From assembly GCA_012837825.1 (NCBI GenBank), contig DUQM01000028.1, forward strand, positions 1-32,339: DNA of 32,339 nucleotides, read 5' to 3'. Both the position numbers and the translations under genes were made by a program. The notes beneath the pieces were generated by a model. That model ran no database searches, was not told where the DNA came from, and was given only the letters and a program-made list of their open reading frames with translations. Below, piece by piece: positions 7,965 through 16,451 of this stretch (position 1 is the stretch's first letter; every line of letters begins with the position of its first letter). The DNA is from Actinomycetota bacterium (GTDB lineage: Bacteria; Actinomycetota; Humimicrobiia; Humimicrobiales; Humimicrobiaceae).

Positions 7965-9920
7965 TTATATAATTCTTCCTATATTCTCACCTGATTCAAT
8001 AGCTTCTTTAATTCTGCCGGGGCTTACACAATCCCCTATTATATAAAATTCTTCAGCCTTCATAGTAAACATATTTATTAATTCATTATTCGGTTCCTGA
8101 TTTACAGCTAGCGCAACAACATCGGCTTCTATACCATCCTGTCTTCCTCCTTCTGAAAGTCCCATCTGGGTATCGTATGGAACAAGTATCTCTACACCTT
8201 CATCTGTTATGGCATTTAGTTTTACATTGGTTAATATTTTTATATTTTTGGCTTTTATAAGATCATTAAGCCTGAGTTTTATTTCAGTAATTTTATTTTC
8301 ATATAATATTTCATCCAGAATTTCTACAATGGTAACTTCAAATCCATTATCAGCAAGATAGCAAGCGGTTTCACAACCTACTTCTCCACCACCGATTACC
8401 ACAGCCTTTTTGCCTTTATATTTTTCTATATTGCTTAATATGTTTATTGCAAAATCAACACTGTCTTTTCCAATGCCCGGCACATCAGGTATTATTGGTT
8501 CTGCACCAATACCAATTACGACTACATCGGGATTATTCTCCTCAATAAATTCCGGGGTCACTTCGGTACTTAATCTCAGATCAATGCTGCTATTTTTAAT
8601 CTCCATTTCAAACCATTTTAAAACCCTTAGCATATCCTCTTTAAATTTCGGGCGACTACCGGGATACATCATGCCGCCAATATAAGGTTTCTTTTCAAAT
8701 ATTGTTACCTTGTGTCCTCGTCTAGAAGCAGTCAATGCGCACCTCATGCCTGCCGGACCGGCGCCAATGATCATTACATTCTTTTTAACAGAAGGAATTG
8801 ATGGCTGAACGGCAGCCTCTTTTAGAACAAATGGATTCACGGAACAACATAGTGGCTGGCCAAGCCACAGTTGATGATGGCATACATTACATCTTATGCA
8901 GGGAGTAATTGTTTCGGATTTTCCTGTCTTTGCTTTTATTGCCCAATAAGGATCGGCTATTAAAGCTCTCCCAATTGCCACCAAATCACACTTGCCTTTT
9001 GCAATTATGCTGTTTGCTTCCTCAGGAATATTGATCGCTCCATTTGCTATAACAGGTATTTCCGGGCAAACTTTTTTTATTTCCTCTGCAAGAGGAACAA
9101 GGGTATTTCTATTTACATACATAGGTGGGACACATGAATATTCGCTGGTTTTGAGTGTTGTGGTCGACGATGAACTGGCAACATCCAGAAAAGATATTCC
9201 TAATTTAGCCATGTGTTTTGCAATTTTTTTAGCAAGATCAATATCAACACCACCTGGAAGCCATTCATAAGCACTGAATTTAAAACCTACAGGATAATCA
9301 GGGTACATATTAAGTATTCCTTTTATAATATCCGATGGAAACTTCATCCTGCCTTCAAATGAACCGCCATATTTATCTTCCCTTTTATTTAATGCGGGAG
9401 ATATCATTGCGCCTATAAGATAACTATATCCGCCGTGCACTTCAATTCCATCATAACCGGCTTGTTTGCCTCTGATAGCGGCTTTTATAAAAGCTTCCAC
9501 TAAACAGTCCAGTTCAACAGTTGTTAGCTCTCTTGGTTTTACATTATAGTTTAAACTGTAAATTGCTGAAGGTCCTTCAAGTCCGCCAAATTTACAGCCA
9601 TGCAGTGCAATTTGAAGAAATATCTTTGTATCATATTTATGGATTCTCTCAACAAGTTCGGCATGCGAAGATATCAATTTATCATCATATATTCCTGTCA
9701 AAGGGGCCGGCCCTGTAGCCAATTTGTCGTGAACACGAGTGAATGATGTTAATATCATTCCTGTTCCCCCCGCTGCTCTTTCTTCAAAATATCTGATTGT
9801 TCTTTTTGGCCAGCTGTCATCAGGACTGTAGACACTTACTGCCATAGGAGCAAGAGCAATTCTGTTTGCGATTTCCACATTACCTAATTTAATAGGACTA
9901 AACAATTTTTTTAACTCCAT
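7965..9920 (-). CDS. OYE/2,4-dienoyl-CoA reductase-like oxidoreductase, paralogue 2
   Basis: A 651-residue paralogue of the enzyme at 3064-5013, collinear along its whole length. It has the FMN barrel with EVHGGYSYL (His162, Tyr165, Tyr167), a 4Fe-4S set Cys341/Cys344/Cys347/Cys359 with an extra neighbouring Cys358, FAD-binding IIGAGPAGM (384-392), VIGGGEVG in the second Rossmann fold and IIGDC near the end. A GTG nine bases upstream would add MII, but GGTGAT serves as the ribosome site for the ATG at 9920, and that start aligns with the paralogue. It follows the second permease gene by 83 bp, so it is likely part of the importer operon and may act on the imported compound or a derivative. 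Substrate unknown. Confidence 0.9.
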   Translation of the reverse strand: MELKKLFSPIKLGNVEIANRIALAPMAVSVYSPDDSWPKRTIRYFEERAAGGTGMILTSFTRVHDKLATGPAPLTGIYDDKLISSHAELVERIHKYDTKIFLQIALHGCKFGGLEGPSAIYSLNYNVKPRELTTVELDCLVEAFIKAAIRGKQAGYDGIEVHGGYSYLIGAMISPALNKREDKYGGSFEGRMKFPSDIIKGILNMYPDYPVGFKFSAYEWLPGGVDIDLAKKIAKHMAKLGISFLDVASSSSTTTLKTSEYSCVPPMYVNRNTLVPLAEEIKKVCPEIPVIANGAINIPEEANSIIAKGKCDLVAIGRALIADPYWAIKAKTGKSETITPCIRCNVCHHQLWLGQPLCCSVNPFVLKEAAVQPSIPSVKKNVMIIGAGPAGMRCALTASRRGHKVTIFEKKPYIGGMMYPGSRPKFKEDMLRVLKWFEMEIKNSSIDLRLSTEVTPEFIEENNPDVVVIGIGAEPIIPDVPGIGKDSVDFAINILSNIEKYKGKKAVVIGGGEVGCETACYLADNGFEVTIVEILDEILYENKITEIKLRLNDLIKAKNIKILTNVKLNAITDEGVEILVPYDTQMGLSEGGRQDGIEADVVALAVNQEPNNELINMFTMKAEEFYIIGDCVSPGRIKEAIESGENIGRII

Positions 9921-10003
9921 TATTATCACCGTTTAGAAATATGGTTTACAAAAATTTGTAATATTGAATATGGGTAATGACTTGATTCCGGTTTTAAATA
10001 TAA

Positions 10004-10996
10004 TTAACCTAGAGATTTTCTCCCGGTATAGGCAAATACCATAAGTAATATTAGAAATCCTTGAAAAATCATTTTGACTCCTTCTCCCAACCCCAGCATG
10101 TTCAAGAGACTGGACAACAAGGTAATGATTATGGTTCCAATAATTGTTCCCAATATAGAACCTTTACCTCCAGCAAAAGTAGTCCCTCCTATTATTACTG
10201 CCGTTAAAGAGTCAAGAGGATATGAAATTCCCCCACCTAATGTCGGGGTACGAAGATATCCTGCCCAAATTATTGCAGCTATAGCTGTAAGTATTCCGCT
10301 TATAATATAAACATAAAAAACAATTCTTCCCGGATATAATCCTGCAATATATGCAGCCTGCGGGTTAGCTCCTACCGCAAATATATATCTGCCGAACATA
10401 GTTCTTTTTAAAATAAAAATAATGATTAATGCAATTGCAATCCAAATAATTATAGAAACCGGTAAAAAACCAAATACTTTGCCGTGACCTAAATAGCTTA
10501 TAAATTCAGGAGTTGATCCTCGTGCAAACCCTCTTGTATAAATAAAAGTAATACCTGTTAAAAGACTCATTACTCCCAAAGAACCGACCATCGGGGATAT
10601 CTTAAATCTTACAACCAGTAATCCGTTTATAACTCCTATTAGTGCGCCGACTGCCAAAGCGGCAATTATTGATATAAAAGTGTATTTTGAATCACCCATG
10701 CTTATTGCAGAAATAAGCACCATTATCAATGTTGCGGATGCGCCAACAGAAAAATCCAAACCTCTTGTAATGATTAAAAGTGCTTGTCCAATACTTATAA
10801 TACCTATAATTGATGCTATCTTTAGAATAAATAAAAGGTGATTTAATTCTAAAAGTTTTGGTGAAAATATCCCGGCAAATATTAATAATATTATAAGAGA
10901 GATATATACTCCGCCTTTTTGGAATATCTTTGTTAAAAATTTAATAAAATTAAATCTGCTATTTTTTTTTGAAATTAAACCATCAGTATCATTCAT
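10004..10996 (-). CDS. Sugar ABC transporter permease (RbsC family), second subunit
   Basis: A 330-residue multi-spanning membrane protein of the ribose/xylose-type permease family (BPD_transp_2). It has a basic N-terminus, several hydrophobic helices from about residue 30 onward, GQALLIITRGLDFSVGA (typical of helix 3 and its loop), GLLVVRFKISPMVGSLGVMSL, the cytoplasmic coupling region AVGANPQAAYIAGL, and the signature GGTTFAGGKGS. It should form a heterodimeric pore with the permease at 11010-11972. The start codon lies 13 bp past that gene's stop, so the two are translated from one message. Its ribosome site (AGGA about 11 bases upstream) is modest. Confidence 0.9.
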   Translation of the reverse strand: MNDTDGLISKKNSRFNFIKFLTKIFQKGGVYISLIILLIFAGIFSPKLLELNHLLFILKIASIIGIISIGQALLIITRGLDFSVGASATLIMVLISAISMGDSKYTFISIIAALAVGALIGVINGLLVVRFKISPMVGSLGVMSLLTGITFIYTRGFARGSTPEFISYLGHGKVFGFLPVSIIIWIAIALIIIFILKRTMFGRYIFAVGANPQAAYIAGLYPGRIVFYVYIISGILTAIAAIIWAGYLRTPTLGGGISYPLDSLTAVIIGGTTFAGGKGSILGTIIGTIIITLLSSLLNMLGLGEGVKMIFQGFLILLMVFAYTGRKSLG

Positions 10997-11009
10997 TCTT
11001 ATAATTATC

Positions 11010-11972
11010 CTATCTTTTTTTAAATGAATTTAATATCATGGCAATGATTAACAAAGCTCCTCTGAAAATATACTGGTAGAAAGGATCGATGCCGCTTATA
11101 TTTAATGCATTACTTATCATTCCGACAATCGCTGCTCCGCCTAATGCTCCTATGATAAAACCTTCACCTCCGGCAAAAGACATGCCTCCGATTATTGCAG
11201 CAGTAAGAGATTCAAGTGTATAGGGATCACCGATTAAAGGCGCCCCTGAGCCAATTCGACTGGCAAGTAAAAGACCAGCAAAACATGCAAAAAAAGAAGA
11301 AGTCATATATGTTAAAATTCGAATTTTCTTTACATTAACTCCGGCCATCCTGGCGTATTGTTCACTTTTACCTAATGCATATGCATGCAGACCAAATACG
11401 CTTCTGCTCATAATAAATGAAAAAATGATGTATGCAATAATAGTTATAAAAATTGGGACCGATAGAATATTAAATCTATAAATTAAAACTTTCGAAAGAG
11501 CCCTGGGTACCGCCCCTCCCGGTGCTGTTCTATACCACAATATAATGCCTTGAACAATATATGACATGCTTAAGGTTACAATCAATGGGGGCAAACTTGT
11601 CTCATTGCAAATCATCCCATTAATAAATCCTATTAATAATGCTGCTAAAAATGCAATCAGCAAACCAATAAGAATGCCTGTAGCATTATTTCCCATTAAA
11701 TTAGCTGCTATGACAGTTGTTAAAGAGATTACTGAACCGACAGATAAGTCAATACCGCCCCCGATAAGAACAACTGTCTGGCCTAAAGCAACTAATGACA
11801 GAGGAGCAATTTGGATTAATAAATTTGAAATATTTGTTGAAGATCTGTAAAGAGGGAAGAGAATATAAAAAACAATAAATATTATTAACAAGAATAAATA
11901 TGTAAAAAAAACTGAATTATATCTGCTAAACTTACTAAAATTTAACTTAGATATATGAGTAAGATTCCTCAT
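11010..11972 (-). CDS. Sugar ABC transporter permease (RbsC family), first subunit
   Basis: A 320-residue integral membrane permease. Family landmarks are LGQTVVLIGGGIDLSVGSVI (about 62-81), NGMICNETSLPPLIVTLSMS, the coupling loop with YALGKSEQYARMAGVNV, and GGMSFAGGEGFIIGA near the C-terminus. Together with the next gene it gives two different permease subunits, as in the Lsr and YtfT/YjfF-type importers rather than the single RbsC of ribose systems. It follows the binding-protein gene after 100 bp that hold a strong hairpin. AAAGGA precedes the ATG. Confidence 0.9.
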   Translation of the reverse strand: MRNLTHISKLNFSKFSRYNSVFFTYLFLLIIFIVFYILFPLYRSSTNISNLLIQIAPLSLVALGQTVVLIGGGIDLSVGSVISLTTVIAANLMGNNATGILIGLLIAFLAALLIGFINGMICNETSLPPLIVTLSMSYIVQGIILWYRTAPGGAVPRALSKVLIYRFNILSVPIFITIIAYIIFSFIMSRSVFGLHAYALGKSEQYARMAGVNVKKIRILTYMTSSFFACFAGLLLASRIGSGAPLIGDPYTLESLTAAIIGGMSFAGGEGFIIGALGGAAIVGMISNALNISGIDPFYQYIFRGALLIIAMILNSFKKR

Positions 11973-12015
11973 ATAAAAATATCCTTTACATAAATGACAT
12001 TAATACAATTTTTTT

Positions 12016-12051
12016 AAGTAAATGGCTACAATAATTTGTAGCCATTTACTT
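12016..12051 (-). other. Intercistronic RNA hairpin after the binding-protein gene
   Basis: AAGTAAATGGCTACA (12016-12030) and TGTAGCCATTTACTT (12037-12051) form a perfect 15-bp stem with a 6-base loop, 22 bp after the lipoprotein stop codon and before the permease genes. On the transcribed strand the stem is followed by an A-run and not a U-run, so it is not a standard terminator. Such hairpins usually protect the binding-protein message from 3' decay, giving more binding protein than permease. Confidence 0.75.
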
Positions 12052-12072
12052 TTATAATAATCTTTAAGTTAT

Positions 12073-13095
12073 TTATTCAAATAGTTCTTTCAACTTTTCA
12101 ACTGGTAGATATGTAGGTACCCTAATTTTGTCTGGAAGACCAGGTAAAATAAGGTCATCAAGATCGTCTACCGTGAAAATAGGCACAGGGAGCATAACTT
12201 CTTTTTCAACTTCTTCTCCCTGAAGAGCAGCCATACCTATATGAAGAGCATCTATGCTCATTGTGGAAGGCTTGCTGACTACAACTGCCTCGAAGCCTTC
12301 TTCATCTTTTATCTCCTGCCATAATTTCATTTCTCCATTTTCTCCATGCCAGGGTATGGGAACATAAGGAAGATTATTATCTTTATAAACTTCTACAACT
12401 GCTCTGGGCTCTGAAAAAGTCCAAACAGCGGCAATATCAGGATGTGCCGCCAATAAATCCTGCATAACTATTTTTGTTTTACTGAAATCCCACTCTCCAT
12501 ATACTTCCGGAAGGGTTGTGATGTCAGGATATTTGCTGAAAACTGACATCGCACCTTCATAGGTATCTACTTGTGCTCCGGAACCTGCAATACCGTTTAT
12601 CATTGCAACTTTCCCCGCACCATCAATAGACTCTGCTATAAATTCTGCTGATTTAACTCCCCATTCATAATCACTTATGTTGATGAAAGAGGTGTATTTC
12701 TCTCCGGCATATGCTGAACCAAATACAATAACTTTAATCCCTTTGTCGATAGCATCATCTATGCTCGCAACAAGATTATCCGGCGTTATTGGTGTAATAA
12801 AGATAATATCGCAGCCCTTGGCAACCAAATCTTCAAAATTGCTTAAATTTTTTGCCATATCGCCATCAGAGCTTGTATAGTAAACTTCCTCTATTTGGTC
12901 TCCATACTCTTGCTGAATAGCATATTTAAATTCCTCAGCTAACTGCAGCGACCATGCATTTCCCAACCAATAGATGTCATATCCTATAACAAACTTATCC
13001 TTGGCGCCTGTATCAGCAGCAGTTTTACATGAAGCCATCCCAACTAAAAAAACAGCTACTATGAACAAGATGAGAATAATTTTTATTTTTTTCAT
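12073..13095 (-). CDS. Sugar ABC transporter substrate-binding lipoprotein
   Basis: A 340-residue periplasmic-binding protein type 1 (Peripla_BP_4). The N-terminus is a lipoprotein signal: KK, a hydrophobic run, then MAS before Cys23, the predicted lipidated residue. The mature part starts KFVIGYDIYWLGNAW and contains the family's hinge motifs IIFITPITPDNL, KVIVFGSAYAG and AAVWTFSEPRAVVEVY. It captures the ligand outside the membrane and delivers it to the permease pair. The ligand cannot be told from sequence; the aromatic, acidic pocket residues suggest a sugar or sugar derivative. AAGGAG is ideally placed before the ATG. The gene is unusually located between the ATPase and permease genes. 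Confidence 0.92.
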   Translation of the reverse strand: MKKIKIILILFIVAVFLVGMASCKTAADTGAKDKFVIGYDIYWLGNAWSLQLAEEFKYAIQQEYGDQIEEVYYTSSDGDMAKNLSNFEDLVAKGCDIIFITPITPDNLVASIDDAIDKGIKVIVFGSAYAGEKYTSFINISDYEWGVKSAEFIAESIDGAGKVAMINGIAGSGAQVDTYEGAMSVFSKYPDITTLPEVYGEWDFSKTKIVMQDLLAAHPDIAAVWTFSEPRAVVEVYKDNNLPYVPIPWHGENGEMKLWQEIKDEEGFEAVVVSKPSTMSIDALHIGMAALQGEEVEKEVMLPVPIFTVDDLDDLILPGLPDKIRVPTYLPVEKLKELFE

Positions 13096-13120
13096 TAATA
13101 CTCCTTTTTCGTTGTTAATT

Positions 13121-13145
13121 AGGTTGTTAAAACTCCGCTCAACCT
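13121..13145 (-). other. Small hairpin in the ATPase-binding protein gap
   Basis: AGGTTG (13121-13126) and CAACCT (13140-13145) pair across 13 bases, in the 121-bp gap between the ATPase stop and the binding-protein start. A nearby direct repeat of TTAACAAC lies on the transcribed strand. The hairpin may help uncouple binding-protein expression from ATPase expression. Weak evidence. Confidence 0.3.
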
Positions 13146-13216
13146 TAAAAATATAAAAATATTTTTATTTCACCTCCCAATATTATCTTTGCATTCATCA
13201 TTTTTTATATAAATAA

Positions 13217-14707
13217 TCATTTTCCACTTGCAGCTAACATAATCTTTTCTTCAGTTGCTTCCTGGCTGCTAAAAATTTTTGAAATACTTCCTTCATACAT
13301 TACTAAAACTCTATCACACAAACCCAGCAATTCAATCATGTCGCTGAGAACTACAACAATAGCCATTCCTTCATTTGCCAAATTTCTTAAAGTATTATAT
13401 ATATCTTGTTTTGTTCCCACATCAATACCCTGCGTCGGTTCATCAAGCAAAAATATTTCCGGCTTATGTATAAGCCATCTTGCAAGAACTGTTTTTTGCT
13501 GATTCCCGCCACTTAAAAATCTTGATTCCTGTTCTCGATTAAATAAAGCAATATTAAACTCTTTAATTTTTTTATCAATTATTTTATTTTCTAAAATAGT
13601 GTTTATTGAAAAAAATTTTCTATAGTCTTTTAATGTGGCAATTGAAATATTTTCTTTAACGCTTCTACACATAAAAAGCATCTCATTGCTCCGGTCGCTA
13701 GAAATATAATAGACACCTTTTTTTATTGAATTTGAGGGTTTTATATTATTTAATGGCTTGTTTTTAAAAGATATGCTTCCTGAGCTAACTTTTAAAATAC
13801 CAAAAATAGTATTTAGTAAAGAAGATTGGCCCATACCGACCAATCCTCCAATTCCCAGTATTTCCCCTTTATTAATGTCAAAATTTATGTCATTTAAATG
13901 ACCTTTTACATTAACCTCGGTTAAGCTCATTATTTGTTCTGTATGCTTATTTCCTTTTTTTTGAGGAAATACATTAGAAAGCTGACGGCCAACCATTTTA
14001 TTGATTACTTCATCTTTTGTTATATTTTCTACTGATACAGTATCAATAAGATTTCCGTCTTTAAGAATTGTTATGCTGTCTGCAATTTCAAATATTTCAT
14101 CAATCTTGTGAGATACATATATTATTGTAATATTTTTCTTCTTTAGATTTTTAATTATGTTTAATAAATTTTTTACTTCACTCTTTGACAGTGTTGAAGA
14201 AGGTTCGTCCATAATTATTAAATCTGCATTTGCAGACAAAACTCTGGCAATTGCGACAAATTGCCTTTGATCTATGGTAAGATCGCTAACTATGGCATCC
14301 AAATCCAGTTTTATTTCAATATCATCAAGAATTTTTTTACAAAGATCTCTTGATTTTTTTAGGTTTATAAAGCCAAATTTTGTAAATTCTCTGCCTAATA
14401 AAACATTTTGCATAACACTCAAATTCTCCATTAGACCAAGGTCCTGGGGAATCATAAATATCTTGGCCTCTTTTACGGCAATAGGGTTACCTTTTGGCAA
14501 TAATTTTCCTTTAAAACTTACAGAGCCTGTATCGTTTTTATAAACTCCGCAAATAATCTTATTTAATGTAGATTTTCCGGCGCCATTTTCGCCCACTAAT
14601 CCACGAACTTCTCCCTTGTTTAATGACATTGTTATATTCTTTAAAACAGTTACGCCTGAAAAACTTTTTGAGATATTTTTAAGTTCTAATATTGCTTGAT
14701 TTTCCAC
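13217..14707 (-). CDS. Sugar ABC transporter ATP-binding protein (RbsA type, two domains)
   Basis: A 496-residue double ATPase of the RbsA/MglA class. Domain 1 has Walker A GENGAGKS (40-47), an atypical signature TIDQRQFVAIARVL in place of LSGGQ, and Walker B LIIMDEPSSTL. Domain 2 has the usual degenerate P-loop GGLVGMGQSS, a proper signature LSGGNQQK and Walker B IFLLDEPTQGIDVG. It powers the permease pair at 10004-11972. The start is a GTG at 14707 with no recognisable ribosome site; no ATG, GTG or TTG lies upstream in frame before a stop, and an internal ATG would delete the first strand. Poor initiation may keep the ATPase level low compared with the binding protein. It is the first gene of the operon. 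Confidence 0.92.
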   Translation of the reverse strand: MENQAILELKNISKSFSGVTVLKNITMSLNKGEVRGLVGENGAGKSTLNKIICGVYKNDTGSVSFKGKLLPKGNPIAVKEAKIFMIPQDLGLMENLSVMQNVLLGREFTKFGFINLKKSRDLCKKILDDIEIKLDLDAIVSDLTIDQRQFVAIARVLSANADLIIMDEPSSTLSKSEVKNLLNIIKNLKKKNITIIYVSHKIDEIFEIADSITILKDGNLIDTVSVENITKDEVINKMVGRQLSNVFPQKKGNKHTEQIMSLTEVNVKGHLNDINFDINKGEILGIGGLVGMGQSSLLNTIFGILKVSSGSISFKNKPLNNIKPSNSIKKGVYYISSDRSNEMLFMCRSVKENISIATLKDYRKFFSINTILENKIIDKKIKEFNIALFNREQESRFLSGGNQQKTVLARWLIHKPEIFLLDEPTQGIDVGTKQDIYNTLRNLANEGMAIVVVLSDMIELLGLCDRVLVMYEGSISKIFSSQEATEEKIMLAASGK

Positions 14708-14952
14708 TTTTAAATAATATAGAGAATTTTAAATTTTTATGTGATATTTAATAATCTGTTTGATTAGCCTTTATTAATAATGTTTTAATAATCATTTGTC
14801 TTGGGATTTTAACTGATTATTTCATTATGTTTAAAAATTCATAAAAGTAAACTGTTAATTTAAAATTAATTTTTTTAAAATGTGCATGCGCTATTAATTA
14901 TAAACACATTTTAATTATAAAATTTATATCATTATAATTAAATTAAGGTTTA

Positions 14953-14984
14953 TTTTCTTGTTTATTGTTTAAAAAACAAGAAAA
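14953..14984. other. 11-bp perfect inverted repeat in the ABC operon leader
   Basis: TTTTCTTGTTT (14953-14963) and AAACAAGAAAA (14974-14984) are exact inverted copies around a 10-base centre. The repeat ends five bases before the tandem IclR-type site at 14990. It lies about 250 bp upstream of the ATPase start in an otherwise featureless AT-rich gap (14708-15143). It could be a second operator or an RNA hairpin; with two G-C pairs in the stem it is a weak hairpin. Confidence 0.45.
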
Positions 14985-14989
14985 ATAGT

Positions 14990-15022
14990 TTCATATTGTG
15001 AAATATGGGTTCATAATATAAT
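14990..15022. promoter_or_regulatory. Tandem IclR-type operator, site 1 (ABC operon)
   Basis: Two units, TTCATATTGTGAA (14990-15002) and TTCATAATATAAT (15010-15022), are separated by ATATGGG, so their starts are exactly 20 bp apart. The first sits in a longer palindrome with TTTCA and TGAAA arms (14989-15003). IclR-family dimers bind short AT-rich palindromes of this kind, often as pairs on one face of the helix. The same layout recurs at 18030 and 19434. The site lies 283 bp upstream of the ABC ATPase start. Confidence 0.65.
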
Positions 15023-15143
15023 GGTTATTATAAACTTTTACCATTTTTCTGTCTATCTTTTAAAAGAAATAAATTAGAATATAAAACAATTTTTTAATAA
15101 TTGTATTAACTAATTAATGATTAAATACTGGTGAGCAAAACCT

Positions 15144-15184
15144 TAAAAAAAATAAACACAGCAATTATTGGCAAGCTTTGCTGT
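15144..15184 (-). terminator. Rho-independent terminator after the M20 gene
   Basis: On the minus strand ACAGCAA (15184-15178) and TTGCTGT (15164-15158) form a 7-bp stem, followed by GTTTATTTTTTTT. It begins 15 bp after the M20 stop codon. It separates the aminotransferase/M20 operon from the ABC operon and supports separate promoters for each. Confidence 0.75.
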
Positions 15185-15198
15185 CTTATAAAAATTAA

Positions 15199-16395
15199 TT
15201 AGCTTTTACAAACCTTGAAGACAATAGAAAGATACGCTTTTACTGAATCAGTAAGTTCTTTTATGCTTACGAATTCATCTTCGGAGTGAGCTTTGCTCAT
15301 GCTCCCGGGCCCTAATATGAGTGTCGGAAAACCCTTGTTTAAAATAGTAGCTCCGTCTGTCCAGCCCTGCATTCCGGCGACCCGAGCCTTAAGGCCTGCA
15401 TCCATCATTGCAGTTTTAACGATATCAACATAATCATGGCTTTCAGGCAAAAACAACGGACCGAAATACCCGTCTCCTGGTAGTGTTGCCCTTACCTCAT
15501 ATCTAAGTTCCGGATTTGTATTGCAGGCCTCTTTAATATAAGGTTCTATTTCAGAAATAAGATCTATGTTTTTCTCAGAATCTATCCATCTTCTGTCAAT
15601 TGCCAGGGTACATTTGTCGGCTACAATATTAACTTTCTTGCCACCCTTTATTATTCCGTAATTTATTGTTGGATTTCCCACTCCATCCTGATATCGTGTA
15701 TTGAGAACGGGGATATATTTATTATTTAATTTGGTTATAAAAAATGCCATTGCTCCTATTGCATTTGCTCCTTTTTCAGGCATGCTTCCATGGGCAGCCT
15801 TGCCTGTTATGGATATGTCCATAAGGAAACATCCTTTGTGGGAATTCACTATATTCAGATCTGTTGGCTCGCCTACAATAAAATAATCTGATTTAAAGCC
15901 TTTGTTCATTAAAAACCTTGTTCCGGTTCCGCCTGATTCTTCCCCGATAACTCCGGTAAAAAATAAATCGCCGTCAAGGCAAACATTCTCCCTTTTTAAA
16001 ATAAACATGGAATAAATCATTGCTGCAACAGCGCCTTTCATATCTGCAGCGCCAAGTCCAAAGACTTTTCCGTCTCTAATTTCAGGTTCATAACTTTTCA
16101 TCTTGTCGTTTGGAGGAACTGTGTCAAGATGACCGTTGAGTGTCAGGCTTTTGCCGGCATTGTTATTCTCTTTACCGGGAATTTTTGCAATGACATTGTT
16201 TCTTCCCGGCTCAACTTCTTGTAAATAAGCATGAATTCCCTCTTCTTTTATAATATTCAGGACACATTTACTTATTTCATTTTCCTGTTCCGGACAATTT
16301 ATATGACCGGGAACAGAAATCAGTTTTTTTAAAATACTGACAACTTCCTTTTCGTCAATTTTCTTTATAAGTTTTTCAATATCGATATTTTTCAT
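15199..16395 (-). CDS. M20 family amidohydrolase (ArgE/DapE/ACY1 type)
   Basis: A 398-residue di-zinc peptidase-family M20 enzyme. Metal and catalytic residues are in place: His89 and Asp91 in NGHLDTV, bridging Asp118 in GLGAADMKG, Glu152-Glu153 in IGEESGG, Glu176 in VGEPTDL and His370 near the end (SKAHSEDEF). The dimerisation lid has GKAAHGSMPEKGANAI with His202. These enzymes hydrolyse an amide on an N-acyl amino acid or similar compound, such as acetylornithine or succinyl-diaminopimelate. No arginine or lysine genes adjoin it, so the operon suggests a catabolic substrate. It starts 56 bp after the class V aminotransferase stop. The ribosome site is weak, so the exact start is moderately sure. 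Confidence 0.9.
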   Translation of the reverse strand: MKNIDIEKLIKKIDEKEVVSILKKLISVPGHINCPEQENEISKCVLNIIKEEGIHAYLQEVEPGRNNVIAKIPGKENNNAGKSLTLNGHLDTVPPNDKMKSYEPEIRDGKVFGLGAADMKGAVAAMIYSMFILKRENVCLDGDLFFTGVIGEESGGTGTRFLMNKGFKSDYFIVGEPTDLNIVNSHKGCFLMDISITGKAAHGSMPEKGANAIGAMAFFITKLNNKYIPVLNTRYQDGVGNPTINYGIIKGGKKVNIVADKCTLAIDRRWIDSEKNIDLISEIEPYIKEACNTNPELRYEVRATLPGDGYFGPLFLPESHDYVDIVKTAMMDAGLKARVAGMQGWTDGATILNKGFPTLILGPGSMSKAHSEDEFVSIKELTDSVKAYLSIVFKVCKS

Positions 16396-16451
16396 TTTTT
16401 AAAACACTTCTTTCTCCAATGCATTAAATCAAATTTCGCAGCAGAAAAGAA

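Noticed and set aside
12016-12051. Rho-independent terminator splitting the ABC operon
   Set aside because: The transcribed strand has an A-run, not a U-run, after the stem; a stabilising hairpin fits better.
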